A stretch of 64,000 bases of DNA from JAAFHB01 sp963675995 (GCA_963675995.2 CAXXIY010000002.1:744001-808000); one strand, 5' to 3'. Counted from the first letter of the stretch, positions 9,408-18,976 are shown. Notes: a model not told the origin generated them from the sequence alone. A program made the numbers and translations.

Positions 9408-9668
9408 TTCACGCCACTTCATCTGCAACGGTCCTGCACCCCGCATGACCTTCCTCCGTTTGAAATTCTTCCTGGTAATCAATTGTTTTATCTTTTTTTT
9501 TTTATTATTGATTACTTCCTCCTGTGTCATTTAAAATTTAATTTTATTTTAACAAAAAAAAGTGCTGTTTTTATAAATAATATGATATATATTGCTTATA
9601 TTTATTCCATAAAAGCACCTGGTCTCCCGAATCGTAATTTGTGTTAATTTTTTAAGGATTTGGAGATT
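9408..9668. other. Intergenic stretch with no recognised gene
   Basis: AT-rich DNA between the protease and the exbD fossil. A short Lys/Arg-rich frame exists on the minus strand (around 9400-9500), but I see no homology or start context to support it as a gene. Confidence 0.4.
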
Positions 9669-9838
9669 ATGGCAAAGGTCTTAGACTTGAAAACTGTGAA
9701 GGAATCTGAAGCACTTTCTTAGTAACAAGGGGTAAAAGGCTCAAAACGGAGAGTGTTTGTGATTTGTACTATCCGGACAATGCGATCGTTGATATCACAC
9801 TGTTTGATCTGGTTTTATTAGTGAAAAAATTTTTAAAT
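9669..9838 (+). pseudogene. Fossil 3' end of an exbD gene upstream of tonB copy 1
   Basis: The frame ending just before the first tonB reads AIVDITLFDLVLLVKKF (about 9783-9833), nearly the same as the C-terminus of the intact second ExbD (AIVDITPFDLELLAKKL, ending at 13058). Nucleotide similarity continues into the ATGGCAGCAAATAATGATAT start of both tonB genes. An ATG-led fragment MAKVLDLKTVKESEALS with an early stop begins at 9669 and may be a remnant of its 5' end, but that part is not clearly ExbD. The remnant indicates that the first tonB arose by duplication of an exbD-tonB block, with the exbD part later deleted. Confidence 0.75.
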
Positions 9839-9848
9839 TTTTATCCTA

Positions 9849-10658
9849 ATGGCAGCAAATAATGATATATTTTCGAAAGAATGGTGCGAATTGATTTTTG
9901 AATCATCGCCAAATCGTGAATATGGGGCCTATGAATTAAGGAGTAATTCTCAGAAACGGCAATTCAAAGCCCTGGTTTTAGCCTCTGTTTTCTTTATTGT
10001 GGCAGTTGTGGCACCCGTTTTAATCAAGCAGATGATACCTGAGAAGGTTGAAAAAGAGTTATCTGTGAGAACTTTGACAAATATTCAACTGGAAAAGCCC
10101 AAAGATGTATCCTTCATTAAGGAAGTTCCACCACCACCACCGATGCGTAATACCATAAAATTCACAGCTCCCGTAATCAAACCTGATGATATGGTGCCCG
10201 AGGAAGAGCAACCCATTATGCAAAAGGAGGCTGTTGAGTCAAAAGAGGCGATCAGTAATGTTACATTCGACAAAGGTACCGATGACATTTCAGCTCCGGT
10301 GGCCACTGCTGAGAAAAAGGTTGAGATTACCGAAGAGCCGGATAAGCCATTTATTATTGTTGAACAGATGCCACAATTTCCTGGTGGCGAAAGGGAAATG
10401 ATGAAATTTATTAAAAGTAACCTTAAATATCCGGCTACGGCCGTAGAAAATGGGATCTCTGGTACGGTCACTGTTAACTTTGTTGTTGGCAGGGATGGGA
10501 GAATTACGAACATTAAAGTAATCCGGGGGATTGGAGCCGGCTGCGATGAGGAAGCTGTCAGGATTTTGGAGAAAATGCCAGCCTGGAGTCCCGGAAAGCA
10601 GGGAGGGATTGCTGTTCCTGTAAGTTACACTGTTCCATTCAAATTTATTTTGCAATAA
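9849..10658 (+). CDS. tonB: TonB energy transducer, copy 1
   Basis: A 269-residue inner-membrane-anchored protein that transmits proton-motive force to outer-membrane TonB-dependent receptors. It has a Bacteroidota-type cytoplasmic N-terminus (MAANNDIFSKEWCELIF), one membrane helix at about residues 40-62, a periplasmic Pro-rich stretch (EVPPPPPM near residue 95) and a C-terminal TonB domain from about 175 (PGGEREMMKFIKSNLKYP, then GTVTVNFVVGRDGRI, ending VSYTVPFKFILQ). It is close to full-length paralogous to the tonB at 13069 (matching N-termini, spacer and C-termini). It stands apart from the exbBD operon, separated by 328 bp, and follows an exbD fossil. Confidence 0.93.
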   Translation: MAANNDIFSKEWCELIFESSPNREYGAYELRSNSQKRQFKALVLASVFFIVAVVAPVLIKQMIPEKVEKELSVRTLTNIQLEKPKDVSFIKEVPPPPPMRNTIKFTAPVIKPDDMVPEEEQPIMQKEAVESKEAISNVTFDKGTDDISAPVATAEKKVEITEEPDKPFIIVEQMPQFPGGEREMMKFIKSNLKYPATAVENGISGTVTVNFVVGRDGRITNIKVIRGIGAGCDEEAVRILEKMPAWSPGKQGGIAVPVSYTVPFKFILQ

Positions 10659-10986
10659 ATACCCTGATATATTGATGATTGTCGTTAAATTTAAATGTTA
10701 AAATATGTTAATATTTAAGTTTTAGGCCATTTTTATTTTGCCCCACCGATGTGAATTGAATTGGATTATTAATTTTGTCCACGATTTAGAATTAAAGGTC
10801 TCTTTTTGAACTTTCGTTGATTTTGGTAATCGAACATGTTTTTTTGTTGTATATTTGAACCAGTCGTAGGTTCGTTTATTCAATTGAACAGTTTGATTAA
10901 TTGTTGTTTGTTTATTATTTAGTAATCTTTTATAGTTTTCTCAAATATTTCTTAAACTTTCATTTAAACACTAGTAATTTTAGAGT
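10659..10986. other. Non-coding region upstream of exbB
   Basis: AT-rich, no ORF. A TATATTTG at 10850-10857 fits the downstream promoter box of this phylum, but the nearest upstream TTTG is 24 bp away, longer than the usual 19-21, so a promoter is only suggested. A promoter for the exb-ton operon is expected somewhere here. Confidence 0.4.
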
Positions 10987-11790
10987 ATGAAATCACAAAA
11001 TGGTTTTTTAAAGATTCAAAGCGTTTTTTCTGCATTGGTAATTCCCGTTTCGTTAGTTATTGCTATCGCTGTATTTAATTTGATTATGGGTGCCAACAGC
11101 CATTTTCAAGGGAATAATAATGCGAATGCACCTATCCCGGGTGATTTCCTTGGAGTAATTTATAAGGGTGGATTTATTGTTCCAATCATTATGACATTGC
11201 TGTTGACTGTAATTGTCTTTGCGATCGAGCGTTTTTTCACAATTAGCAAGGCTGGAGGAAAAGGATCTGCCAGTAAATTTGTTGAGACGATCAAAGCATC
11301 ACTTTCAAAGAATGACATCAATGGCGCTATGGCAGAATGTGATCGTTTTCAGGGATCAATTGCAAGCGTTTCCAAAGCTGCACTTCTGAAATATCAGATG
11401 CTTGAAAAAGACACCACGATGACCAAGGAACAGAAATTGCTTGATATTCAAAAAAATATCGAAGAGGCAACATCTTTGGAACTTCCAAGTCTTGAGCAGA
11501 ATCTTCCAATTCTTGCTACAATTTCTTCACTTGGTACCATGATGGGTCTTTTGGGAACGGTACTTGGGATGATCCGCTCATTTGCTGCTATGGCAAACGC
11601 CGGAGCTCCTGACACGGTTGCATTATCAACAGGTATCTCTGAAGCACTTATTAATACTGCCTTTGGAATTGGAACAGGTGCCCTTGCAATGATTTCCTAT
11701 AATTTTTTCACCACAAAAATTGATAAGCTGACCTATTCAATCGATGAAACTGGTTATAGCATCGTTCAAACATTTGCTGCAAAGCACTAA
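10987..11790 (+). CDS. exbB: ExbB/TolQ-family proton channel
   Basis: A 267-residue inner-membrane protein with three membrane segments: about residues 14-36, 60-82 (GFIVPIIMTLLLTVIVFAIERFF) and 175-235 (two merged helices around ISSLGTMMGLLGTVLGMIRSF and TAFGIGTGALAMISYNFF). The GTMMGLLGTVLGMI and LINTAFGIGTGALA motifs define the MotA/TolQ/ExbB proton-channel domain. With ExbD it uses the proton gradient to energise TonB. It is the first gene of a tight operon: exbD starts 29 bp downstream. Confidence 0.95.
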   Translation: MKSQNGFLKIQSVFSALVIPVSLVIAIAVFNLIMGANSHFQGNNNANAPIPGDFLGVIYKGGFIVPIIMTLLLTVIVFAIERFFTISKAGGKGSASKFVETIKASLSKNDINGAMAECDRFQGSIASVSKAALLKYQMLEKDTTMTKEQKLLDIQKNIEEATSLELPSLEQNLPILATISSLGTMMGLLGTVLGMIRSFAAMANAGAPDTVALSTGISEALINTAFGIGTGALAMISYNFFTTKIDKLTYSIDETGYSIVQTFAAKH

Positions 11791-11819
11791 AATTTATAGT
11801 CTAAAAATATATTAGTACT

Positions 11820-12428
11820 ATGCCAAAAGTTAAAATAAAAAGGAAAAGTACGGCCGTTGACATGACCGCTATGTGTGATGTTGCGTTCCTGTTGTTGACC
11901 TTCTTTATGCTCACTTCCAACTTTATTCAAAAAGAGCCGGTGGCAGTTAATACCCCCTCCTCAATTTCAGAGATTAAGATACCTGACCGGAATATCATTT
12001 CTATTCTGGTCGATGCAAAAGGTAAAGTATTCTTTGGCGCTGACGGACAGGAAAACAGGGTTCAAATGCTCACCAAGATGGGTGCTACTTATAATATCAC
12101 CTTTACTGCAGCTGAATTAAAGGAGTTTAGTTTGGTCAATAAATTTGGTGTCCCCATCAATTTAATGAAGTCTTATCTGGCTTTGAAAAGTGATGAACGG
12201 GATTTACCCCAGAATTCAATTGGAATACCCTGCGATTCGCTGGATAACCAGTTTAAAAATTGGGTGAGTGTAGCTAGGAGCATTAACAAGGATTACCGTA
12301 TTGCGATAAAAGCGGATCAGGTAACAACCTATCCGGTCATTAAGAAGTTAATGGGTAGCCTGCAGGACATCAACGAGAACAGGTATAACCTGCTCACGAG
12401 TCTTAAAAGTGTAGCTGATTATGAATAA
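11820..12428 (+). CDS. exbD: ExbD/TolR-family protein, first copy
   Basis: A 202-residue single-span membrane protein. The N-terminus STAVDMTAMCDVAFLLLTFFMLTSNF contains the ExbD helix with the proton-carrying Asp (VDMTAMCDVAFLL). It is longer than classical ExbD (~140 residues) because of an insertion in the periplasmic domain, as in many Bacteroidota paralogues. It works with ExbB (29 bp upstream) and probably forms a heteromeric complex with the second ExbD encoded 18 bp downstream. Confidence 0.93.
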   Translation: MPKVKIKRKSTAVDMTAMCDVAFLLLTFFMLTSNFIQKEPVAVNTPSSISEIKIPDRNIISILVDAKGKVFFGADGQENRVQMLTKMGATYNITFTAAELKEFSLVNKFGVPINLMKSYLALKSDERDLPQNSIGIPCDSLDNQFKNWVSVARSINKDYRIAIKADQVTTYPVIKKLMGSLQDINENRYNLLTSLKSVADYE

Positions 12429-12446
12429 TTATAAATTTTAAAATTC

Positions 12447-13058
12447 ATGTCTGAAGTAGCTGCGGAAACGCAAGTAAAACAAAAAGGCAAGACCAAAAAG
12501 ATGTCAACAAGGGTGGACTTTACACCAATGGTTGACCTCGGGTTTTTGCTCATAACATTTTTCATGTTGGCCACATCAATGAGTAAACCTCAGACCATGG
12601 AAATAGCCATGCCTTCCAAAGAGAAGGTTACAGAGGAGGATCAGACAAAGATCAAAGCCTCCAGAGCGGTAACTATTCTTCTTGGGAAAGACAATAAGGT
12701 TTTTTACTATGAAGGGACACGTGAAAATGATATTGACCCGGTTCTCAATCAAACCGATTTCTCTCCTAAAGGGATGCGCCAGTTTCTGATCAAGAAGAAT
12801 TATGACATTATGGTCAAAGTTCGTGATCTGAAACTCAAGAAGGATGCAAAAAAGCTCTCTGAAGAGGATTTTGAAAAACAGAAAACCGAGATCATCAGCG
12901 ATAAGAAAGCCCCGATTATTCTGATCAAGGGGACTGTGGATAGTTCGTATAAAAACCTTATTGATGCGCTGGATGAGATGGCTATTTGTAATATCGGTCG
13001 TTATGCGATCGTGGATATTACCCCTTTTGATCTGGAATTGTTAGCAAAAAAATTATGA
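12447..13058 (+). CDS. exbD: ExbD/TolR-family protein, second copy
   Basis: A 203-residue paralogue of the preceding gene. STRVDFTPMVDLGFLLITFFML is the membrane helix with the conserved Asp of the proton pathway. The periplasmic domain ends with NLIDALDEMAICNIGRYAIVDITPFDLELLAKKL, the sequence of which a fossil copy is found before 9849. Bacteroidota often encode two ExbD proteins in tandem between exbB and tonB. It is 10 bp upstream of tonB. Confidence 0.93.
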   Translation: MSEVAAETQVKQKGKTKKMSTRVDFTPMVDLGFLLITFFMLATSMSKPQTMEIAMPSKEKVTEEDQTKIKASRAVTILLGKDNKVFYYEGTRENDIDPVLNQTDFSPKGMRQFLIKKNYDIMVKVRDLKLKKDAKKLSEEDFEKQKTEIISDKKAPIILIKGTVDSSYKNLIDALDEMAICNIGRYAIVDITPFDLELLAKKL

Positions 13059-13068
13059 GACAAATCTA

Positions 13069-13869
13069 ATGGCAGCAAATAATGATATTTTTTCGAGTGA
13101 ATGGTGCGATCTGGTTTTTGAAGCTAAAAATCATGAGTATGGAGCTTATGAATTAAGGAAAAATTCTTCACGAAGACACTTCAGAGCGTTAATCATTGCC
13201 AGCGTAGTTTTCGTTCTGGCAGTCTCTGCACCCTCCTTAATCAATCAGCTCTTACCAAAGCGGGTGGACAAGGATGTCAGCGTCAGAACACTTTCGGATA
13301 TTAAGTTGGATCAACCAAAGGAGAACATCCTGAAAGAGATTCCACCACCACCACCACCTTTACGAAATACCATCAAGTTTACCCCTCCGGTAATTAAACC
13401 TGATGAAATGGTACAGGAGGAGGAGCAACCTAAGTTACAAAAAGAGGTAGTTGAAGCAAAGGCAGCAATCAGTAATGTCGCTTTTGATAAAGGTACCGAT
13501 GATGTGGCTGCTCCGGTGGCTACAGAAAAAAACCAGATCACTGAAGAACCTGATCAACCTTTCGTAATCGTTGAACAGATGCCTCAGTTCCCTGGTGGTG
13601 AAAAAGAGATGATGAAGTTTATCAAAAATAACCTTCGCTACCCATCCCTTGCCGCTGAAAATGGTATTTCCGGTACGGTAATTGTAAATTTTGTCGTCGA
13701 CAGAGATGGTCACATCACCCGGATAAAAGTGGTTCGCGGTATTGGTGGAGGTTGTGATGAAGAGGCTGTACGAGTATTGGGTAAAATGCCCGTATGGAGC
13801 CCTGGTAAACAAGGAGGAAAGGCTGTATTGGTAAGTTATACCGTTCCTTTTAAATTTATCTTGCAATAG
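13069..13869 (+). CDS. tonB: TonB energy transducer, copy 2
   Basis: A 266-residue TonB in the exbB-exbD-exbD-tonB operon. The layout is the same as the copy at 9849: cytoplasmic MAANNDIFSSEWCDLVFEA, a helix around residues 40-60, EIPPPPPPLRN proline stretch, and the C-terminal domain with GGEKEMMKFIKNNLRYP and VSYTVPFKFILQ. The proline run and the linker are encoded by DNA very similar to copy 1, so duplication is relatively recent. This copy is in the canonical position and is probably the ancestral one. Confidence 0.94.
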   Translation: MAANNDIFSSEWCDLVFEAKNHEYGAYELRKNSSRRHFRALIIASVVFVLAVSAPSLINQLLPKRVDKDVSVRTLSDIKLDQPKENILKEIPPPPPPLRNTIKFTPPVIKPDEMVQEEEQPKLQKEVVEAKAAISNVAFDKGTDDVAAPVATEKNQITEEPDQPFVIVEQMPQFPGGEKEMMKFIKNNLRYPSLAAENGISGTVIVNFVVDRDGHITRIKVVRGIGGGCDEEAVRVLGKMPVWSPGKQGGKAVLVSYTVPFKFILQ

Positions 13870-13881
13870 CATTGAAATCAA

Positions 13882-14091
13882 ATGACAGGAAGAAATCTAT
13901 TCTTTATTTCTTTTAAGATTTTAATGTCGTGTGTCTATTTAGTACTGGGAGTAGCAATATTGTCTTCGGATATATTACTGCTCCCAGTAAATAGTTTTGT
14001 AAGAACTTGTTTTGGCATACTTTTAGTAGTATATGGTTCGTTCAGAATTTATACATTGGTAAAAAATTCAAAAAGCGATGAAGCGAATTAA
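13882..14091 (+). CDS. Small two-helix membrane protein
   Basis: A 69-residue protein with two hydrophobic segments (about residues 8-30 and 40-58: FFISFKILMSCVYLVLGVAIL and FGILLVVYGSFRIYTLV). I do not recognise a named family. It lies 12 bp after tonB and its last 14 bp overlap the start of the next gene, so it belongs to the exb-ton operon. A small membrane protein between tonB and a PstS-like gene is a layout I recall from other Bacteroidia. Confidence 0.7.
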   Translation: MTGRNLFFISFKILMSCVYLVLGVAILSSDILLLPVNSFVRTCFGILLVVYGSFRIYTLVKNSKSDEAN

Positions 14092-15022
14092 GTTCATATT
14101 GTTTTTGATGATCCCCCTTCTGTTCGGAAGTTGCCGGTTCTTTAAAGGTGACCCTTACCGCAATACACCAACCACGGGGATTACGACAATATGCACCGAT
14201 GAGACCTTTCGACCTATCATCGAATCTGAAATTGAAGTTTTTTCTGCAGTTTATGGATATACCCTTTTTAAATCCAATTATCTCCCCGAGAGTGAAGCCT
14301 TTAACGAACTTTTAAATGGCAAGGTCGAGTTAATTATCGCTTCCAGACCCCTAACCAAAGATGAGACCTCCATTCTAAATCAAAAGAAAATATTTCCACG
14401 GCAAACAAAAATTGCCACCGATGCCATTGCCTTGGTTGTATCACCTCAGAGCAAAGATACCCTGATCACGCTAAATCAGATCAAAGATCTTTTGACCGGG
14501 GAAATTGATCGTTGGGATCAGATTAATCCAGGTTCAAAAACCGGAAAGATAAAGGTGGTATTTGATAATGAGAAATCGGGCATCATCAAATTTTTAGTCG
14601 ACACCCTCTGCGGAGGAAAATTTGTAACCAATAATGTCTTTGCACTCGAATATAACCGCGACGTGATTGAATATACAAGTACCCATCCCGGGGTTCTTGG
14701 TTTTATTGGTGGCAGCTGGATTAGTAACAGCAGCGATTCGTTACACCTCTCTTTTCATAAAAAAATCAAAGTGATGTCAGTGAGTGAAAGTTCACATCCT
14801 GACTCAGGAAATAGTTATAAACCTTATCAAGCCTATCTTGTCGATCGTGTTTATCCGCTTACAAGAGATATTTATATGATTAATGCAGAACCTCGCAACG
14901 GTTTGGCCACAGGGTTCTCAGCCTATTTGGCAAGCGACAAAGGACAAAGAATTATTCTTAAATCAGGTGTTTTGCCTGCGATCGCCCCGACCAGGGTGAT
15001 CAATATCCGAAATGATTTTTAG
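14078..15022 (+). CDS. PstS-like substrate-binding lipoprotein
   Basis: A 314-residue protein with a lipoprotein signal peptide (lipobox LFGSC, Cys near residue 19). The mature part has the type-2 periplasmic-binding fold of PstS-like proteins: TGITTICTDETFRPIIESEIEVF at the start, LLNGKVELIIASRPLT, IATDAIALVVSP, LTGEIDRWDQINPGSKTGKIKVVFDNEKSG and LGFIGGSW. These match phosphate-binding proteins, although no PstABC transporter genes are present. Its place in the TonB operon suggests a role tied to TonB complexes rather than phosphate uptake. It overlaps the preceding gene by 14 bp. Confidence 0.85.
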   Translation: MKRIKFILFLMIPLLFGSCRFFKGDPYRNTPTTGITTICTDETFRPIIESEIEVFSAVYGYTLFKSNYLPESEAFNELLNGKVELIIASRPLTKDETSILNQKKIFPRQTKIATDAIALVVSPQSKDTLITLNQIKDLLTGEIDRWDQINPGSKTGKIKVVFDNEKSGIIKFLVDTLCGGKFVTNNVFALEYNRDVIEYTSTHPGVLGFIGGSWISNSSDSLHLSFHKKIKVMSVSESSHPDSGNSYKPYQAYLVDRVYPLTRDIYMINAEPRNGLATGFSAYLASDKGQRIILKSGVLPAIAPTRVINIRNDF

Positions 15023-15068
15023 CCTTTAATCAAAATTGAAAATATATAATACACAATATAATATACGT

Positions 15069-16799
15069 ATGAAACGCAGTTTACTCTTCATCTTCGGACT
15101 TCTTTTCTTTGTTTCTGCCGGGTTTTCCCAGCTGATCACCAATCAGGGCTTGTCATTTATTGATGATCTTCAATTTCATAAGGCGCGTAGCTTCTTTTTG
15201 AATCAGTTAAAAACATCGCCTAATGATGTCAGAACTAACTGTTCACTGGGAGATACCTATTTGTATCTCCAAATGCCTGATAGCGCTAAAATAATGTACC
15301 AAAAAGCGATGTCGGCTGATCCCAAATCACCATTCCCGCTGATTGGCATGGGAAAGGTAGCCTTGATGAATGGGGATAAAACAGCTCAGCTCGATTTTTT
15401 TGAAAGAGCAAGAAAACTCGATAAAAAGAATGCTGAAGTTTTTTATGAAATTGCCCAGGGATGTTTTGCCCTTGCCAAAAAGGACACTGCAACCGGATTC
15501 CGGTTTTTAACCCAGGGTATAGAACTTAACTCAAAATTTGCCCGTTTTCATATCGCATATGGTGATTATGAAAGATTAGGACACCGATATGGCGCTGCCA
15601 CAAATGCTTACGAAAGGGCTATATTTTTTGATGCCAATTCTGCACTTGCCTACCGGAAACTGGGTGAACTCCATACGCTGGCCCGTGCCAACCGCGACGC
15701 ATTAAATGCATTGGCAAAAAGTATTGAATTGAACAGCGATCAGATTTTGGTTTATAAGAGTTTAGGCGATCTTTACTACTCTCTTGGACGTTTTGCCGAG
15801 GCTGAAAAGAATTACCTCATTTATCTGGATAGGGCAGAAGTTACCCAGGATGACAAAGAACGTTATGCCATCATCCTTTTCTTCAATAAAAAATACGATG
15901 AAGCGGCTAAACTGTTGGATGATGTTAGGAAACAAAATTCTGATGAGTCTGTTTTATTGCGAATCCGTGGATATATCGCCTACGAAACAAAAGATTATGC
16001 CAACGGCGTTGAGTTTATGGCTAAATTCTTTAAACTGCACGATCCCGAAAAAAATATCGCCTCCGACTTCCTTTACTATGGTCGATTATTACAAAAGACC
16101 GGTAAAGACACCCTGGCAATTGAAAATTACATCAAGGCGTTGGCTGCCGATTCGACCAAAACCGAAATTTATGACGACCTTGCCAAACTCTATGCAAGCA
16201 ATAAGATGCATGAGCAGGCTGCTGCAACCTATAAAAAAATGATTTCAAATGGCGCTGATAAGGTGAATACCTGGTTTCTAATCGGTAAAGAGTACTATTT
16301 CCAGTCGGAAGTTTATAAGAACAAGTACGATACAGCGATGTTACGCCAGAAGACCAATAATATTCCATTCACCGACAGTACAGCCGTTTACAACCAGCGC
16401 CGTTTATATATTCAAAAAGCCGATAGTGCTTTTGCAAAGGTTACTGAGCTGAGTCCTCAGTATGCCGGAGGATTTATGTGGAGGGGACGTATGAATTCTA
16501 CCCTTGATCCTGACGCCGAAACTCCTGTAGCAAAGGAGATTTACGAAAAAGCACTCGCCATTTTTGAGGCTGGTGATCAGACAAAAAATCAACGATCAGT
16601 GATCGAGTGTTATAAATATCTGGGTTCCTATTACTTTCTGATCAGTGAGAGAGTCTTAAAAACAGACAAAAAGCAATCCGATGTTCTTAAACAGACCTCC
16701 ATTGAGTATTGGAAGAAGATTCTTGCAATAGATCCTAATGATGCCCAGGCTTTAGAAGTATTTAAGATGCTGAAGATTCCTGTTCCAACAACAAAATAA
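15069..16799 (+). CDS. Secreted TPR-repeat protein
   Basis: Starting at the ATG at 15069 gives 576 residues with a good signal peptide (MKRSLLFIFGLLFFVSAGFSQ). An in-frame ATG 33 bp upstream would put 11 polar residues before the signal, so I prefer the internal start. The body is a series of ~34-residue tetratricopeptide repeats with the usual G-Y-A-F-A-P pattern (for example LGDTYLYLQMPDSAKIMYQKAMSADPKSP and LGDLYYSLGRFAEAEKNYLIYLDRA). It is expected in the periplasm or attached to the outer membrane as a protein-protein scaffold. It is the last gene of the exb-ton operon; a terminator follows at 16921. Confidence 0.9.
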   Translation: MKRSLLFIFGLLFFVSAGFSQLITNQGLSFIDDLQFHKARSFFLNQLKTSPNDVRTNCSLGDTYLYLQMPDSAKIMYQKAMSADPKSPFPLIGMGKVALMNGDKTAQLDFFERARKLDKKNAEVFYEIAQGCFALAKKDTATGFRFLTQGIELNSKFARFHIAYGDYERLGHRYGAATNAYERAIFFDANSALAYRKLGELHTLARANRDALNALAKSIELNSDQILVYKSLGDLYYSLGRFAEAEKNYLIYLDRAEVTQDDKERYAIILFFNKKYDEAAKLLDDVRKQNSDESVLLRIRGYIAYETKDYANGVEFMAKFFKLHDPEKNIASDFLYYGRLLQKTGKDTLAIENYIKALAADSTKTEIYDDLAKLYASNKMHEQAAATYKKMISNGADKVNTWFLIGKEYYFQSEVYKNKYDTAMLRQKTNNIPFTDSTAVYNQRRLYIQKADSAFAKVTELSPQYAGGFMWRGRMNSTLDPDAETPVAKEIYEKALAIFEAGDQTKNQRSVIECYKYLGSYYFLISERVLKTDKKQSDVLKQTSIEYWKKILAIDPNDAQALEVFKMLKIPVPTTK

Positions 16800-16920
16800 G
16801 TAGATTGAATAAAATATTTAATTTAGTACATTATATCATTCCTATTACCTAATTGGGCAAAGAACAGTAAAACGCAAATATCCATTTAATGGTGGAATAA
16901 ACGCGAAGTTCGATAAGTGT

Positions 16921-16965
16921 AGAGAGGGCTGATTTTCGATTGAAAGTCAGCCCTCTCTATTTTTT
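16921..16965 (+). terminator. Rho-independent terminator of the exb-ton operon
   Basis: A 12-bp perfect stem (AGAGAGGGCTGA, 16921-16932, with 16947-16958) extended inwards by TTTTC/GAAAG around a 4-nt loop, then ATTTTTT to 16965. It lies 121 bp after the TPR stop codon. Confidence 0.9.
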
Positions 16966-17052
16966 AATTTGTGATTACTGATTTTTAGGGCGTTTCGTTG
17001 GTTAGTAGGCCATTCATCCAAAATCGCCCGGATCACACAGCAGTATAAAATC

Positions 17053-17093
17053 AAAAAGGGCAAATACCTTTTGAAGATATTTACCCTTTTTTT
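17053..17093 (-). terminator. Terminator of the tRNA-Phe gene
   Basis: A hairpin formed by AAAAAGGGCAAATA (17053-17066) and TATTTACCCTTTTT (17078-17091) with one mismatch lies immediately after the 3' end of the tRNA on the minus strand and has T-runs in both directions, so it could also stop plus-strand readthrough. Confidence 0.75.
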
Positions 17094-17096
17094 GCG

Positions 17097-17169
<73 letters not shown>

Positions 17170-17755
17170 TTGTTTTCTAACGCGTGGCAAAACTAATCAA
17201 ATTTTAATTCTCACCAAACACAGAATGAAAAAAAAAGAGATAAAGATTGATTTTATGTATTTCGCTCTTCATGAATCAGGTGCCTAAACTGCAGATCTTA
17301 TTGAATATTAATCTTCTGCATCTGACAACCAGCTGCCGACAAACAAACTTCATTTTTTATAGATATTATTCTCTGCGGTGTCATTGATTGTTTCACAGCG
17401 TTACACGGTCAAGATACCGCAGTTCATAGAGAAAAATTGATGTCTTTCGCCACCTTCAAACGAGTTGAAGGACCAATTACGGATCGAAACACTCCTCCTG
17501 ACCATCACCTCCCCACCTAAGGAGAGGATTAAAAGGCTGGTGTTGCTAAGTGTGCCGGAGATTCAGAGGGGTCCGGGATTCGAAATAAGAATTTCAATCC
17601 ATTGTACCTTTCCTATTATTTAGAGATAGTCGCCAGTCCCTGGTTGCCATTCGCCAGCAACAATTCCCTTTATTCTCCCGAACTAAAGTTTTTCAGTTTC
17701 AAAGATTATCGAAGCGCTATTTTCAATACTTTTGCAACTTGTTCAAAATTAATTA
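17170..17755. other. Intergenic region without recognisable gene
   Basis: About 585 bp between tRNA-Phe and the M16 peptidase. No coding remnant was recognised. TACTTTTG at about 17726-17733 fits the TAnnTTTG promoter box, about 20 bp before the peptidase ATG, but no TTTG was found at proper spacing. Confidence 0.35.
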
Positions 17756-18976
17756 ATGGAATATTTTTCTGCTCTCTTACCCAACGGCATCCGACTGGTA
17801 CATCAGTATGTCGATTCACCTGTCGCACATTGTGGCGTTATCCTGAATACTGGCTCCCGCGACGAAGCTTTACAGGAACAAGGGATGGCACATTTTATCG
17901 AACACACCATTTTCAAAGGTACCACTAAGCGGAAGTCGTTTCATATTCTGAGTCGGCTTGAAGATGTGGGAGGTGAAATGAATGCCTATACCACAAAAGA
18001 AGAGACGGCCATTCACGCCTCTTTCCTTTCTGAATATTATGAAAGAACCATTGAGCTCTTTAGCGATATCCTCATTAATAGTACCTTTCCTGATCAGGAG
18101 CTCAAACGGGAAAAAGATGTGATCATCGACGAAATTAACTCCTATAACGACTCTCCTTCGGAGTTGATCTTTGATGAGTTTGAGGAGTTGATCTTTGAAG
18201 GGCATCCCATCGGACGAAATATATTGGGAACTCCTGAAAATGTGAAGAATTTTACCCGTGAAGATATTCTCCGGTTTATGGCCAGAAATTACAACACCGA
18301 TCAGATGGTGATCTGCTCGGTAGGTAATATAACGGGAAAAAAGTTTTTACATCTTACCGAACGTTATTTTAGCCATTTCATCGAGAACCAACGCAATTTT
18401 TTACGTCAAAAATTTGTAGGTAATTCGCCCAAATCGAAGTCTGTCGAAAAAGAGACCTTTCAATCCCATTGTGTGATCGGAGGTCTTGCTTACGATGTGT
18501 TCCATCCTGATCGCATCGGACTGGTTTTGCTGAACAGTGTTTTGGGAGGACAGTCGGGCAATTCGAGGCTTAATCTGGCGCTACGCGAAAGAAACGGGAT
18601 TGCCTATAATCTGGAGTCCTCCTACACCTCGTATTCTGATACCGGTACCTTAACGATTTATTTCGGAACCGATAAGGAAAATCTTGATAAGGCCATCTCG
18701 CTGATCAAACGGGAAATTGTGATCCTCCAGAATAAGTTGCTTGGTGATATTCAGATCAGCAAGGCTAAGAAACAGCTCGTCGGTCAATTGGCAATGTCGC
18801 AGGAGAACCACGAAGATCTCATGCTGACTCTTGGTAAGAGTTTCTTGACCTATAATAAAATGGAGGGGTTGGATCTCGTTTATAAAAAGATCAATGCTGT
18901 AACGCCTGCTCAGGTGCGAAATATCGCCAATGAGATTCTTGACTTTGAGAAATTATCGATGCTCATTTACAGATAA
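17756..18976 (+). CDS. M16-family zinc metallopeptidase
   Basis: A 406-residue insulinase/processing-peptidase family member. The inverted zinc motif HFIEHTIF gives ligands His46 and His50 with catalytic Glu49; the third ligand is expected among the glutamates of KREKDVIIDEINSYNDSP near residue 120-126. The second half has the M16 inactive domain with LRERNGIAYNLESSYTSYSDTG. There is no signal peptide, so it is probably cytoplasmic, in line with the PqqL/YmxG-like proteases of this phylum. The stop codon overlaps the start of the O-methyltransferase gene by one base (TAATG), so the two are translationally coupled. Confidence 0.93.
   Translation: MEYFSALLPNGIRLVHQYVDSPVAHCGVILNTGSRDEALQEQGMAHFIEHTIFKGTTKRKSFHILSRLEDVGGEMNAYTTKEETAIHASFLSEYYERTIELFSDILINSTFPDQELKREKDVIIDEINSYNDSPSELIFDEFEELIFEGHPIGRNILGTPENVKNFTREDILRFMARNYNTDQMVICSVGNITGKKFLHLTERYFSHFIENQRNFLRQKFVGNSPKSKSVEKETFQSHCVIGGLAYDVFHPDRIGLVLLNSVLGGQSGNSRLNLALRERNGIAYNLESSYTSYSDTGTLTIYFGTDKENLDKAISLIKREIVILQNKLLGDIQISKAKKQLVGQLAMSQENHEDLMLTLGKSFLTYNKMEGLDLVYKKINAVTPAQVRNIANEILDFEKLSMLIYR

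Noticed and set aside
9420..9530. Lys/Arg-rich minus-strand frame as a small basic protein
   Set aside because: No start context or family resemblance; composition follows from the T-rich plus strand.
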